A DNA stretch of 37,622 nt from CAYOHR01 sp964512145 (GCA_964512145.1 CAZEIM010000025.1:1-37622); one strand, 5' to 3'; counted from the stretch's first letter, positions 17,301 through 25,589 are shown. A program made the numbers and translations. Notes: generated by a model not told the origin, from the sequence alone.

Positions 17301-19315
17301 ATGGCTCAAGTTTTCTGGTCTCTAGCACTCAAACTTATGGAATTTATGTGAATGGAGCTAATAATATTATTGGAGGAGCAACTTCTGGACATAGAAATAT
17401 TATTTCTGGCAATGATTTAACAGGGGTTTATCTTGTAAATATTGGTTCAACAGGAAATACAATTAAAGGCAATTATATTGGTTTAGATATTACCGGAACA
17501 ACCTTTATTTCTGGTAGTTCCCAAGATAATGGAGTTTATTTCGCTACTATTACTGGAACTACTATTGGTGGCATAGCTGCAGGAGAAGGAAATGTAATTT
17601 CAGGAAACACAAATTCTGGCATTAGTATAACTTCAACTACAGGCAATTCTAATTCTATTTATGGCAATATAATTGGTCTTCAAGCGAATGGAACTAGTTT
17701 TTTAACTTCTAGTGCTCAAACTTATGGAGTTTATATTTATCAATCATCCAATAATACAATTGGAGGCAATACATCTGCACACAGAAATGTAATTTCTGGA
17801 AATGCCACCTATGGAGTTTACATTACAGCTATAACTGCAACAGGGAATAGTGTAAAGGGCAATTATATAGGTTTAGATATCAATGGCACTTCCTTTATTA
17901 CGGATAGTAATCAAGATTATGGGGTATACTTAACTTCCCAAACAAGTAATAATACAATTGGTGGTTCTGGAGTTGGGGAAGGAAATGTTATATCAGGAAA
18001 TTCCAACACAGGTGTATATACAAATAGCACAGCTGTTGCAGGCAATTTTGTATTAGGAAATATTATAGGTCCACAAGAAAATGGGACTTCTTATTTAGCC
18101 TCTAATACACAAGCTTTTGGTGTGAATGTAACCAATTCTCCAAATAACATTATAGGTAATACCACAGGGAGAAATATAATTTCGGGTAACGAAACCTATG
18201 GTGTTTACATTACCGCATTAAGCGCTACAGGTAATTCTATTAAAGGAAACTACATTGGCCCTAGCTCCGCCCTAGGTGATTTAGGTAAAAATGTTTCCAG
18301 CTTTGCTTTATTGGGAGTTTCTAGTCAGGATTATGGGGTGTATATTACCAGTTCAGCAACTAATAATATCGTTGGTGGTACAGCAGCAGGGGAAGGAAAC
18401 ACCATAGCCTACAATACGGCTAACGGAGTTTATTTAACCGGGGCAGGCACCACCGGTAATCTTATTTCCGGAAATTTAATTTACTACAATACCGGAAACC
18501 CCATTTTACTTGTTTCCTCTGCCAATGGGGCAAAAGCAGCTCCGGTTTTAGATAATAACTTGGGAGTAATATCGGGTACGGCAGCTGCAGGAGATATCAT
18601 AGAGGTATTTCATAATAGCGATGGAGACTGCAATAATGCGACTCATTACGCAGGCACAACTACAGCCGATGGTTCGGGAGTGTGGTCCTTAGTAGCCGCC
18701 ATTCCTGCAAGTGATTATATTTTGGCAACAGCTCGATCGGCCACAAATAACACCTCTGAATGTAGTATTTGCAGGCTTTTGCCTATAGATTTAACTTTTT
18801 TTGAAGCTGAATGCTCTGGTAAAAACATAGAAATACACTGGGAAACCGCAACGGAATTAAACAATGATTACTTTACCATTTTACGTTCAAACGATGCACG
18901 TAATTTTGAGGAGATTGCCCGTATTAAAGGAGCCGGTAACAGCAATCAGCCTGTTCACTATACCTATATAGATGAACAAATTTCAAGCGGACCTAAGTAT
19001 TACAGGCTAAAACAAACCGATTATGATGGAATAGAAGATTATTTTGATATACAATATGCCGAATGTGTCGATTTTTTTGAGAGTTTGATCAAGGTTTATC
19101 CTAATCCAAATAATGGAAATTTTACAATCGAGGGGTTGTTGGAAAAGGAAGAAATCTCTATTCATAATTCTATCGGACAAATAGTTTACAGAACAAATTC
19201 TGAAGTGGCTCAAAAGAATAATATAATACTCGGAAAAGTGCCCTCTGGTATTTACATTATTGAAATCAGATCTCCAAAAAGATTTTTTTCCAGAAAGCTC
19301 CTTATTGGTAATTAG
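14348..19315 (+). CDS. Giant secreted parallel beta-helix protein with T9SS C-terminal sorting domain
   Basis: 1655 residues. A signal peptide (1-19, cleavage after YA) precedes a TLRQAIVDANANVGADIIDF segment typical of CSLREA-like adhesin N-termini. About 1300 residues of right-handed beta-helix repeats follow (GNYIGLDxTGT, GSSQDYGVYI, NTIGGTAAGEGNVISGN, NIIGLQANGTSF, TSAHRNIISGN), organised as about eight super-repeats of roughly 125-143 residues. Next come an Ig-like GTAAAGDIIEVFHNSDGD module near 1409, the LPIDLTFFEAECSG...WETATELNND module from about 1478, and a type A sorting domain beginning VYPNPNNGNF at 1583. It should be exported by Sec, then the type IX system, and anchored on the surface. 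A role as adhesin or polysaccharide-binding protein is inferred. The signal-peptide codons contain a pentamer repeat tract (separate entry). Confidence 0.92.
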   Translation: MKRIFSLFFSSLLFSSLYAATYTVTVLTDNGGVNPLPGAGTGTLRQAIVDANANVGADIIDFNVGGVGGPFTIALQAALPDLTDNSGVTIDGWTNAGNNGTPNTVPVFSTTAANPMVGGTGGAVYKIILSNSTGVIPTGLRLTSNNNIIQGLVLQDFGDGTVSANDIAITITGNSNQILGCIIGLDYTGTTRGTRTNIGISISGNTNIIGNGTAAGANLISGMNTNGTGVYLRSTSSTNSIKGNMIGLQADGATNVVSDDQDNGIYIINTSTNNTIGGTASGDGNVISSNTSRGIYITSSAVVGSTIIGNIIGPQATGANVVTSNNQALGIRLEGTQNNIIGGNTAGARNIISANGEGIGVTGVSSGNIIKGNYIGLDITGTTFISGSSQTTGIFNFGSGAITIGGTGANEGNVISGNTGNGIYISSGTSSIVGNIIGLQANGLSNVASNAQTNGIYFYESGNATIGGNTVAARNIISGNLSAGIYLFGAGTNTIKGNYIGLGSDGSSFVVGSSQDYGIFFTNSPGSCINNTIGGTSSGEGNVISGNTVSGIHFNSSDVATIIGNIIGLQANGTGFVSSNQQQYGIYMLGSPGFPFGNPCSNITIGGSTAASRNIISGNQSYGITLGGALSTGIVIKGNYIGLDSTGTTFVTGSSQDYGIDIGGATVIIGGTISGEGNVISGNIETGIVSSSTSANSILGNIIGPQKDGATYVAGAGYTGANTQNYGIRLIGSRNNTIGGNTPGARNIISANEDYGIHLSGAACSTNVVKGNYIGLDINGTTFIASSSQDYGVYITSSASSNVIGGTAAGEGNVISGNVNGATLISAGIYINSTAAAGNTVIGNIIGPQADGATLLAGAGYTGNSTQDIGVRINSSPNNTIGGNTSAHRNIISANNTYGVYITGASSTGNSIKGNYIGLDITGTSFIVGSSQDYGVYIISSATSNTIGGTAAGEGNVISGNSNTGVYFWAPGNSVFGNIIGLQANGSSFLVSSTQTYGIYVNGANNIIGGATSGHRNIISGNDLTGVYLVNIGSTGNTIKGNYIGLDITGTTFISGSSQDNGVYFATITGTTIGGIAAGEGNVISGNTNSGISITSTTGNSNSIYGNIIGLQANGTSFLTSSAQTYGVYIYQSSNNTIGGNTSAHRNVISGNATYGVYITAITATGNSVKGNYIGLDINGTSFITDSNQDYGVYLTSQTSNNTIGGSGVGEGNVISGNSNTGVYTNSTAVAGNFVLGNIIGPQENGTSYLASNTQAFGVNVTNSPNNIIGNTTGRNIISGNETYGVYITALSATGNSIKGNYIGPSSALGDLGKNVSSFALLGVSSQDYGVYITSSATNNIVGGTAAGEGNTIAYNTANGVYLTGAGTTGNLISGNLIYYNTGNPILLVSSANGAKAAPVLDNNLGVISGTAAAGDIIEVFHNSDGDCNNATHYAGTTTADGSGVWSLVAAIPASDYILATARSATNNTSECSICRLLPIDLTFFEAECSGKNIEIHWETATELNNDYFTILRSNDARNFEEIARIKGAGNSNQPVHYTYIDEQISSGPKYYRLKQTDYDGIEDYFDIQYAECVDFFESLIKVYPNPNNGNFTIEGLLEKEEISIHNSIGQIVYRTNSEVAQKNNIILGKVPSGIYIIEIRSPKRFFSRKLLIGN
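14372..14397 (+). repeat. CTCTT/TTCTC pentanucleotide tract in signal-peptide codons
   Basis: Five perfect tandem TTCTC units at 14372-14396 plus one base, with an isolated sixth unit at 14362-14366, encode the FSSLLFSSL hydrophobic core. The unit is a rotation of CTCTT. Since 5 is not a multiple of 3, gain or loss of one unit moves translation into frames that stop at 14418-14420 or 14434-14436, giving peptides of about 25-30 residues. Confidence 0.85.
15460..18350 (+). repeat. Coding super-repeats of about 372-430 bp
   Basis: The GNYIGLD-type codons recur near 15463, 15835, 16258, 16659, 17088, 17467, 17858 and 18245, each followed by GSSQDYG-like and NVISGN-like blocks. Units alternate two half-repeats of about 65 residues. 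Divergence between units is mostly at third positions and in loops. The repeats could support unequal recombination and length variation. Confidence 0.8.
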
Positions 19316-19660
19316 TTTGTTTACTTTTAATGTTATTTGCCATAAATTCTCAAATTCACCTTCGTAATAAGTACTAATAACGCACCACAATTCGTAAGTA
19401 TTAATTTTTTAAAGTAAAAAACGTCTCAAATTTTCTGTATTTTTGAATCAATTAAAACATCACTCTTGGCGGATATAAGAAAAATATTACTATGGGTGAT
19501 ATTGTAAGCTCTCCCAAAATTAGAACAGTTTATTCGTAGAAAAAACTAATAATTTAATTAGTAAAATAGACCATTTTGAGAAAAATTGGACAGCCATTGA
19601 ATGAAAAGAAGGGTAAAGCCTCATTTTTTATTATATACCGTTAAAACAAGAGTTTCTATC
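19316..19660. other. 345-base intergenic region without a recognisable gene
   Basis: It holds copy B of the 61-bp repeat (19343-19403) and a -7-like TATTTTTG at 19438-19445 on the plus strand with no gene behind it. Short frames such as MGDIVSSPKIRTVYS and LISKIDHFEKNWTAIE are each closed by stops and lie in different frames. These might be remnants of a degraded gene, but I cannot identify it. Confidence 0.5.
19343..19403 (+). repeat. 61-bp direct repeat, copy B (downstream of the beta-helix gene)
   Basis: Same orientation as 14098-14158, 80 percent identical over 61 positions. It begins 27 bases after the stop of the beta-helix gene, as copy A begins 12 bases after lspA, so both copies sit just behind a gene end. 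Confidence 0.75.
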
Positions 19661-20029
19661 TTATTTTTTAAACACAAAATAAACGGCTAAAATCAAAAAA
19701 ATAAACCCTATCATATGATTAGCCGTAAAGCGTTCATTTTTAAAAAATACAAATGTAAAAATCATAAAAACAACCAGTGTTATCACCTCTTGCAAAACTT
19801 TTAATTGAATTAATGAAAAAGGCCCCCCATACTCTTTATACCCTAACCTATTGGCAGGAACCTGAAAAAAATATTCAAACAAGGCAATTCCCCAACTTAA
19901 TAATACGATTCCTATGAGTCCGGTTTTATGAAACCATTTTAATTGGGCAAATTTTAAATGACCATACCAGGCAATGGTCATAAATGCGTTCGATATAATT
20001 AACAATACAATACTATATATACCTTTCAT
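19661..20029 (-). CDS. DMT family membrane protein (DUF486)
   Basis: 122 residues with four hydrophobic helices. The DUF486 signature is clear: TIAWYGHLKF near 18-27, then WGIALFEYFFQVPANRLGY and the block GGPFSLIQLKVLQEVITLVVF. This is a small-multidrug-resistance-like half transporter family of unknown substrate in the drug/metabolite transporter superfamily. It stands alone, is divergent from the next gene across 68 bases, and has a -7 element TACTTTTG on its strand at 20062-20055. Confidence 0.88.
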   Translation of the reverse strand: MKGIYSIVLLIISNAFMTIAWYGHLKFAQLKWFHKTGLIGIVLLSWGIALFEYFFQVPANRLGYKEYGGPFSLIQLKVLQEVITLVVFMIFTFVFFKNERFTANHMIGFIFLILAVYFVFKK

Positions 20030-20054
20030 GCGAACATTTTTAATTTATTGCACA

Positions 20055-20062
20055 CAAAAGTA
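20055..20062 (-). promoter_or_regulatory. Candidate promoter -7 element for the DUF486 gene (TACTTTTG)
   Basis: TACTTTTG on the minus strand fits TAnnTTTG, with its G 26 bases upstream of the DUF486 ATG. No clear TTG -33 box is found. It lies within 11 bases of the divergent -7 element, so the two promoters overlap. Confidence 0.45.
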
Positions 20063-20072
20063 ATAAAATGAA

Positions 20073-20080
20073 TATTTTTG
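20073..20080 (+). promoter_or_regulatory. Candidate promoter -7 element (TATTTTTG) for the secreted protein at 20098
   Basis: TATTTTTG fits TAnnTTTG, and a TTG at 20048-20050 lies 22 bases upstream as -33. The predicted transcript start near 20086 leaves about 12 bases before ATG 20098 and makes the GTG at 20092 less likely. Confidence 0.5.
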
Positions 20081-20097
20081 GTTAAACTTAGGTGCTT

Positions 20098-21549
20098 ATG
20101 CGTAATATTTTCATGATTTATTTTTTATCTATTCTTTTGTATTCCACTGCGTATACTCAAATTAACATAGAAGTTTCTTACAGTAAACCATTGGCAATGT
20201 TTCGCTTTTTAGAAGTTATAAGCGGACATGATGTAAACACCAACGAACAAATACTAAACTATTTGTTCGAAGAAGAAGATTCTAATTTGCAAAGCGTTAT
20301 TGAATTGTTTAATATCACGAATTTAGATTACACTTACACATGGGAAGAGATGCCCGATACGCGTAAAAAAACACGTTCAACATACGATTTGTTACTAATG
20401 AACTTAGCCAGCACCCAAAATGTGGCCGATGTGCCTCAAAAACTGGTAAGTATAATACCTTATTTAGAAATTGAACATTTAGTTGCCTGCTTGAAAGAAA
20501 TAGAACCTTATTATGATGCATATATAACCCAAAAATATGCCTCCAAAATTCAGGATGAAATAAATGCATATCAAAAAATACAGAAAACACTGTCCGAAAA
20601 ACTTTTATTGGTCAAAGAATTATATGGAGCTTATTGGCCCGAAAATTTACCTTTTATCATTTCCCTTTATCCTACCCCCGGAAAATCGGGGTATATTTAT
20701 GGAAGTCCAAGCGGAAATGTGCTAATCTGTAATTATTTAGCCGATAGTCAAGAAAATCCAGAACATAGAATTGGAGTAGCGCTTAACGAGGCATGTTTAG
20801 TTTTTTATGATGCCCAACCAATACCCCTTCAAAAAAATATTGAAAAGTGGTTTTTACTTAATCCATCAAAATATGCCAAATTATCTTATAAATATTTTGA
20901 AGAGTCTTTGGCTGCATCGGTAGGAAATGGATGGCTTTACCAACAATTACATAAAAAGAGGGATCCTTTACCATGGCATTCAGTATCTATTCAAAATGAG
21001 TATGCAAGAGCTTTGCTGGGTTTAGTAGAAGACTATATTCAACAAAACAGAAGTATTGACAGTATGTTTGTGGTAGAATGTATAGATATTTTTGAAGCTA
21101 CATTTCCCAAATCAATTTACGAATACGAACCATTACTGCAAAAGGCAAATATTTATGCAACAGTTGAAGATCAAAATTACCTTAAAAATATAGGATCAAA
21201 TGTTAGAGATTATTTTAAAACAAGAAGTTACGAGATTTTTTCTCCCTTAAAGTCGGCAGAAACCATACAATCCATACAGGAAAGTAAAGGCTCCAAAATT
21301 TTTATAGTGGATTCAAAATACCGAATGTACATGAACTACTTAAAAACAATACTTCCCGATTTATCAGAAAACTTACAACAGGTTCGCGTACCTTTTAAGA
21401 GAAATCAGTATTTCAGTTATTTAAACCAACATGGAGAGGCAATACTCATTATTTTGTCTTCAAACAACCAACAATTACAAAAAATCATGGAACATATTGT
21501 GAATGAAAAATATATTAATCCCGATTATGTTATGCATGAACTAAACTAA
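20098..21549 (+). CDS. Secreted protein of unknown function, possibly an inactive metallopeptidase-like fold
   Basis: 483 residues from ATG 20098; a GTG two codons earlier is also in frame. An N-terminal signal peptide (MRNIFMIYFLSILLYSTAYTQ) suggests export. I do not recognise a family. The segment RIGVALNEACLVFYDAQ (Asn230-Glu231) sits where a gluzincin HExxH would be, and YFEESLAASVG (Glu268/269) lies about 38 residues later like a third zinc ligand, but the histidines are missing. The last third (KIFIVDSKYRMYMNYL to the end) is alpha/beta. It converges on glmS with only 14 bases between the stops. The pseudo-peptidase idea is a guess from motif shape. Confidence 0.8.
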   Translation: MRNIFMIYFLSILLYSTAYTQINIEVSYSKPLAMFRFLEVISGHDVNTNEQILNYLFEEEDSNLQSVIELFNITNLDYTYTWEEMPDTRKKTRSTYDLLLMNLASTQNVADVPQKLVSIIPYLEIEHLVACLKEIEPYYDAYITQKYASKIQDEINAYQKIQKTLSEKLLLVKELYGAYWPENLPFIISLYPTPGKSGYIYGSPSGNVLICNYLADSQENPEHRIGVALNEACLVFYDAQPIPLQKNIEKWFLLNPSKYAKLSYKYFEESLAASVGNGWLYQQLHKKRDPLPWHSVSIQNEYARALLGLVEDYIQQNRSIDSMFVVECIDIFEATFPKSIYEYEPLLQKANIYATVEDQNYLKNIGSNVRDYFKTRSYEIFSPLKSAETIQSIQESKGSKIFIVDSKYRMYMNYLKTILPDLSENLQQVRVPFKRNQYFSYLNQHGEAILIILSSNNQQLQKIMEHIVNEKYINPDYVMHELN

Positions 21550-21563
21550 AAAATGGGATTTCA

Positions 21564-23402
21564 TCATTCAACCGTAACCGATTTGGCTAAGTTACGAGGC
21601 TGATCTACATTACAACCACGTAATACAGCAATATGATATGATAATAACTGCAAAGGAATGGAGCAAATGATGGGCATAAATATTTCGTCTGTTTCGGGAA
21701 TTTCTATGGTATAATCTGCCATTTCTTTTACTACATTATCTCCTTCGGTTACTATGGCAATAATTTTTCCTTTACGAGCTTTCACTTCTTGAATATTACT
21801 GACTACTTTTTCGTAAGAAGATGCTTTAGGAGCCACCACAACAACGGGCATTTCTTCATCAATTAAAGCAATGGGACCGTGTTTCATTTCGGCTGCCGGA
21901 TATCCTTCTGCATGGATATACGAAATTTCTTTAAGTTTTAATGCACCTTCTAAAGCAACCGGAAAATTTATACCTCTGCCTAAATACAAGAAGTTTTTAG
22001 CATTGTAAAATTTTTCAGCTAAATATTTTATTTGGGCATCTAATTGAAGGGCTATTTGCACTTTTTCAGAAATATTATCTAATTCAAACACCAACTGGTT
22101 ATATCGTTGCTGAGTTAAAGTGCCTTTTTTGTATCCAATACTTAAGGCCATGAGCGTAAGCAAAGTTACTTGAGCGGTAAATGCTTTGGTAGAGGCAACA
22201 CCAATTTCAGGCCCAGCATGAGTATACGATCCGGCATGTGTAGCGCGCGCTATAGAAGATCCAACTACATTACATATGCCAATTATGGTAGCTCCTTTGC
22301 TTTTAGCTAATTCTATAGCCGCTAAGGTATCGGCTGTTTCTCCCGATTGCGAAATAGCTATAATTACATCATCTTCATGAACAATAGGATTCCTATATCT
22401 AAATTCGGATGCGTATTCAACCTCTGCGGGTATTCGGGCTAAATCTTCAAATAAATATTCCCCAACTAATCCGGCATGCCAAGAGGTTCCACAGCCAATC
22501 ATAATAATTCTTCGAGCATTTAATATTTTTTGCTCATAATCCTTTATACCCCCTAGAGCAACGGTTTTTTTATCCACACTTATTCTTCCGCGTATACTAT
22601 CTTTAATGGAACGTGGTTGTTCGTAAATTTCTTTAAGCATAAAATGCTCAAAACCTCCCTTTTCTATATTTTCAATTTGTATTTCTAACTCCTGTATATA
22701 GGGCGTTTTAGGTTGATTTTTTATGTTAATAATTTTTAACCCCTCTTCTCTGGATATAATGGCAATTTCTTCATCTTCCATATACACAACGTTTCTAGTG
22801 TACTCAATAATAGGGGTTGCGTCTGAAGCAATAAAATATTCTCCTTCTCCAATACCAATAACCATGGGACTGCTTTTTTTAGCAGCAATTAAAGTATTGG
22901 GTTCATTTTTAGAAAATATAACAATGGCATATGCACCAATAACTTCCTTTAATGCAATACGCACAGCCTCACCCAGCTTTACCTTTTCATTTTTTTGTAC
23001 ATCTTCAATTAAGTTAATCAACACTTCGGTATCGGTTTCACTTCTAAATTTATATCCTCTCGATTCAAGGGTTTTTCTTAATGAGTTATAGTTTTCAATG
23101 ATTCCATTATGAATAATGACCAAAGCATTCGAGTCTGAAAAATGGGGATGAGCATTTACATCATTTGGCAATCCATGGGTAGCCCAGCGTGTGTGCCCCA
23201 TGCCAATGGTCGCATGGGTGTTTTTGCCTTTAGTTAATTCTTCTAAATCGGCTACTTTTCCCTTGCACTTGTATAAATTGATGTCACCGTTTAAAAGAGC
23301 CACTCCGGCACTGTCGTATCCTCGGTATTCAAGTCTTTTTAATCCTTTTATTAATATAGGGAAGGCTTCTTGGGTTCCTATATATCCTACAATTCCGCAC
23401 AT
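21564..23402 (-). CDS. glmS: Glutamine--fructose-6-phosphate aminotransferase (isomerizing)
   Basis: 612 residues, full length. It converts fructose-6-phosphate and glutamine to glucosamine-6-phosphate, the entry to UDP-GlcNAc for peptidoglycan and LPS. The N-terminal Ntn glutaminase begins MCGIVGYIG with nucleophile Cys2 and contains HTRWATHG and HNGIIENY. Two SIS domains follow, with GCGTSWHAG, SQSGETADT and EGYPAAEMKHGPIAL. The C-terminus is PRNLAKSVTVE as in the family. It starts 2 bases after the DUF4270 stop, so it is probably in one operon with DUF4270 and the glycogen synthase-like gene. No upstream glmS ribozyme is seen, as expected outside Firmicutes. Confidence 0.98.
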   Translation of the reverse strand: MCGIVGYIGTQEAFPILIKGLKRLEYRGYDSAGVALLNGDINLYKCKGKVADLEELTKGKNTHATIGMGHTRWATHGLPNDVNAHPHFSDSNALVIIHNGIIENYNSLRKTLESRGYKFRSETDTEVLINLIEDVQKNEKVKLGEAVRIALKEVIGAYAIVIFSKNEPNTLIAAKKSSPMVIGIGEGEYFIASDATPIIEYTRNVVYMEDEEIAIISREEGLKIINIKNQPKTPYIQELEIQIENIEKGGFEHFMLKEIYEQPRSIKDSIRGRISVDKKTVALGGIKDYEQKILNARRIIMIGCGTSWHAGLVGEYLFEDLARIPAEVEYASEFRYRNPIVHEDDVIIAISQSGETADTLAAIELAKSKGATIIGICNVVGSSIARATHAGSYTHAGPEIGVASTKAFTAQVTLLTLMALSIGYKKGTLTQQRYNQLVFELDNISEKVQIALQLDAQIKYLAEKFYNAKNFLYLGRGINFPVALEGALKLKEISYIHAEGYPAAEMKHGPIALIDEEMPVVVVAPKASSYEKVVSNIQEVKARKGKIIAIVTEGDNVVKEMADYTIEIPETDEIFMPIICSIPLQLLSYHIAVLRGCNVDQPRNLAKSVTVE

Positions 23403-23404
23403 AT

Positions 23405-24739
23405 TTAATTAATGTAGTATAATGTTAGTGTTATATTTTTATTTCCTAAAAGTATGGTTCTATTTCCATCATATAACCCAAGTTTTTCAGGGATTATATA
23501 TAATTCGGGAACAAAGTTTGGATCGGTGTTTATTTTTCGAACTGATTCTTGCAAAAAACGGGTAATGGTAAAGGTATATTTTCCGGTGAGGGCATTGTAA
23601 AAACCGCCATAATAAGCCGCTCCCTCAGTAATATCTAAAATATTTTGAAAATTACCTGCACTATTTTTAGTAACCAGTATTAAATTATTGTGAGGTGAAA
23701 ATGGTTCATAGAAGGGTGAAACAATAAAAGAAATTTCTGCTTTTACAAAAGCGGTATTTGTTTTTAAAATTTCAGAAAAACTAGGGAAAACTAACTTTCC
23801 ATTTAATCCTTGCATGGATTGGATGTAAATATTGGGCGAATTGTTTGCATAAACACTTTCAAAAGCTTCAGCTCCTGTTGTGTTTCTTTTAAAACTCGAA
23901 AAATACACGCAACTATCTTTTGAGGTAAATGTTAGTGTTTTAGACTCTGAAAATTGGTTTTTATAGTACACCGATATGACCGAGTATTTATCTAAAACAT
24001 CTAAGTATATCATGCATCCGGCACCGGTAAACTGATTTTTACTGGTGTCGGTTTTTACCACTATACCCGGAACATAATTTAAAAAATCGGCTCCTGTATG
24101 GATGTTTTGTATAAGTTTTACCCCGTAACTGTTATGAAGTTTTATTCTAAGTTGAGAAGGCTCTTTTACCCCACCAACTAATATGCTATCGAAGGTATTA
24201 CTAGGTGAATATAGCTGTTCTCCCATGACAATAGAATTTACGGAAGTTTGATGATTTGAAAAATAATTATTGCTGAATAGCAATGGCTCCGAAATTTCAA
24301 AAACTTGAATGGGTATTGGATTAGAATATCCGTAATATCCTTTATTTACTAATGATAAAATGACCGAATCGACAGTAATATTTGAAAAATCTTCTGTAGA
24401 ATTAAAGCTTTGAGGTTTGTATTGTAATGTAATGGCTGAATATACTTTACCAAATTCTGTGTTGTAATAATGCCCAAGAATTTGAGTGGGAGAAGCAGAA
24501 AATAAACTTAACCATTGATTATTGGAACCAAATACTTGTATAGAATCTTGCAAAACCGAACTAGACACAACCTGAAAAGTATCTATTTTTTTTAAATTAG
24601 CTTTTTCAGATTCATCGATAACCGAAGAACCTAAATCGGTACTTTTTTTACACTGAAAAAATAAACATATAAAAAAGGCAACGGCCACTATATGAAGTGG
24701 CCGTTTAATTTCCGACAATAAAAGATATTTTTTAGACAT
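23405..24739 (-). CDS. DUF4270 family lipoprotein
   Basis: 444 residues. A long N-terminal hydrophobic segment ends in CLFFQC with Cys30 as the probable lipidation site, followed by KKSTDLGSSVID, as is typical of Bacteroidota DUF4270 lipoproteins. The domain signature includes GHYYNTEFGKVYSAITLQYKP and the central beta-rich region. Function is unknown. In this phylum the gene commonly lies between a short glycogen synthase and glmS, exactly as here, with 5 bases to the former and 2 bases to the latter. It is probably in the outer membrane or on the cell surface. Confidence 0.88.
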   Translation of the reverse strand: MSKKYLLLSEIKRPLHIVAVAFFICLFFQCKKSTDLGSSVIDESEKANLKKIDTFQVVSSSVLQDSIQVFGSNNQWLSLFSASPTQILGHYYNTEFGKVYSAITLQYKPQSFNSTEDFSNITVDSVILSLVNKGYYGYSNPIPIQVFEISEPLLFSNNYFSNHQTSVNSIVMGEQLYSPSNTFDSILVGGVKEPSQLRIKLHNSYGVKLIQNIHTGADFLNYVPGIVVKTDTSKNQFTGAGCMIYLDVLDKYSVISVYYKNQFSESKTLTFTSKDSCVYFSSFKRNTTGAEAFESVYANNSPNIYIQSMQGLNGKLVFPSFSEILKTNTAFVKAEISFIVSPFYEPFSPHNNLILVTKNSAGNFQNILDITEGAAYYGGFYNALTGKYTFTITRFLQESVRKINTDPNFVPELYIIPEKLGLYDGNRTILLGNKNITLTLYYIN

Positions 24740-24744
24740 TATAC

Positions 24745-25560
24745 TTATAAACTCACAGAATTTGTTTCCAATACCTCTTCGTAAAATGAATGTATACTTT
24801 CAAAATCAGTTTCTGAAGTTACCAAACAATTAGTGTTATTCTTTTTAGCAAAAGAACTTATCTCTTTATTCTCTTGATGTAATATTAACCCATCTGAAAA
24901 TTCTGCAGCAATTTTAACTAAATTTTGCCAAGTTACATCTTGGTATTTTTTTAAGTGTTTTTCGGTGTTTTTGTTGAAATTTGCTTTTGAAAAAAGTTTT
25001 TCATTTAATTTACCCTCCCATTCGTTATCGTTATAGGCACTAAATATTACTCGGCTATTCATAAATACATGGTCTTCTGAAAACACATTTTTTATATATA
25101 AAGGCACTAAAGAAGTCATCCAGCCATGACAGTGAATAATATCAGGAACCCATCCTAATTTTTTGATGGTTTCTAATACTCCTTTGCAAAAAAAGATGCT
25201 TCGCTCATCGTTATCGTTAAAAAACTCATCATTTTCCCCATGAAAAACAGATTTTCTGTGAAAATACTCTTCATTATCGATAAAATAAACCTGCATTTTA
25301 GCCTGTGGCAGAGAGGCTACTTTAACAATTACCGGATGGTCTGTTTCATTTACCACTACATTCATTCCAGACAAGCGAATTACTTCGTGTAACTGATGTC
25401 TTCGTTCATTTATTATGCCATATCTGGGCATAAACATTCTTACCTCATTTCCATTCTCTTGAATGTATTGAGGTAAATTTCTTACCGTATTTGCAATAGT
25501 AGTTTCAGGTGTGTAAGGAATGGTTTCCTGAGTAATGTAAAGAACTTTTGTTTTTTCCAT
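24745..25560 (-). CDS. glgA: Glycogen/starch synthase N-terminal-type protein (short Bacteroidota form)
   Basis: 271 residues from ATG 25560 (MEKTKVLYITQE), preferred over ATG 25575 because the first beta-strand starts here; the longer form adds MSLTI. It matches the GT5 N-terminal domain: VRMFMPRYGIINERRHQLHEVIRLSGM, then VYFIDNEEYF and DIIHCHGWMTSLVPLYIK. The C-terminal nucleotide-sugar-binding half of a full-length GlgA is absent, which is normal for this Bacteroidota group but makes glucosyltransferase activity doubtful. It heads the operon with DUF4270 and glmS and is divergent from sppA. Confidence 0.8.
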   Translation of the reverse strand: MEKTKVLYITQETIPYTPETTIANTVRNLPQYIQENGNEVRMFMPRYGIINERRHQLHEVIRLSGMNVVVNETDHPVIVKVASLPQAKMQVYFIDNEEYFHRKSVFHGENDEFFNDNDERSIFFCKGVLETIKKLGWVPDIIHCHGWMTSLVPLYIKNVFSEDHVFMNSRVIFSAYNDNEWEGKLNEKLFSKANFNKNTEKHLKKYQDVTWQNLVKIAAEFSDGLILHQENKEISSFAKKNNTNCLVTSETDFESIHSFYEEVLETNSVSL

Positions 25561-25589
25561 AATTGTTAAGGACATTTAGGAATTTAATG

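Noticed and set aside
19007..19390. 127-codon minus-strand frame covering repeat copy B and the end of the beta-helix gene
   Set aside because: Overlaps the conserved T9SS domain codons; the matching stretch at copy A differs by non-synonymous changes, so coding selection is not supported.
19460..19640. Short peptides in the 345-base gap that look like remnants of a gene
   Set aside because: They lie in different frames, each under 25 residues, with no family match; too little to call a pseudogene.
21550..21563. Search for a terminator between the secreted-protein gene and glmS
   Set aside because: Only 14 bases separate the convergent stops and no hairpin is present.
22723..23091. 122-codon open frame antisense to glmS
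   Set aside because: Mirror of the glmS codon pattern; no independent features.
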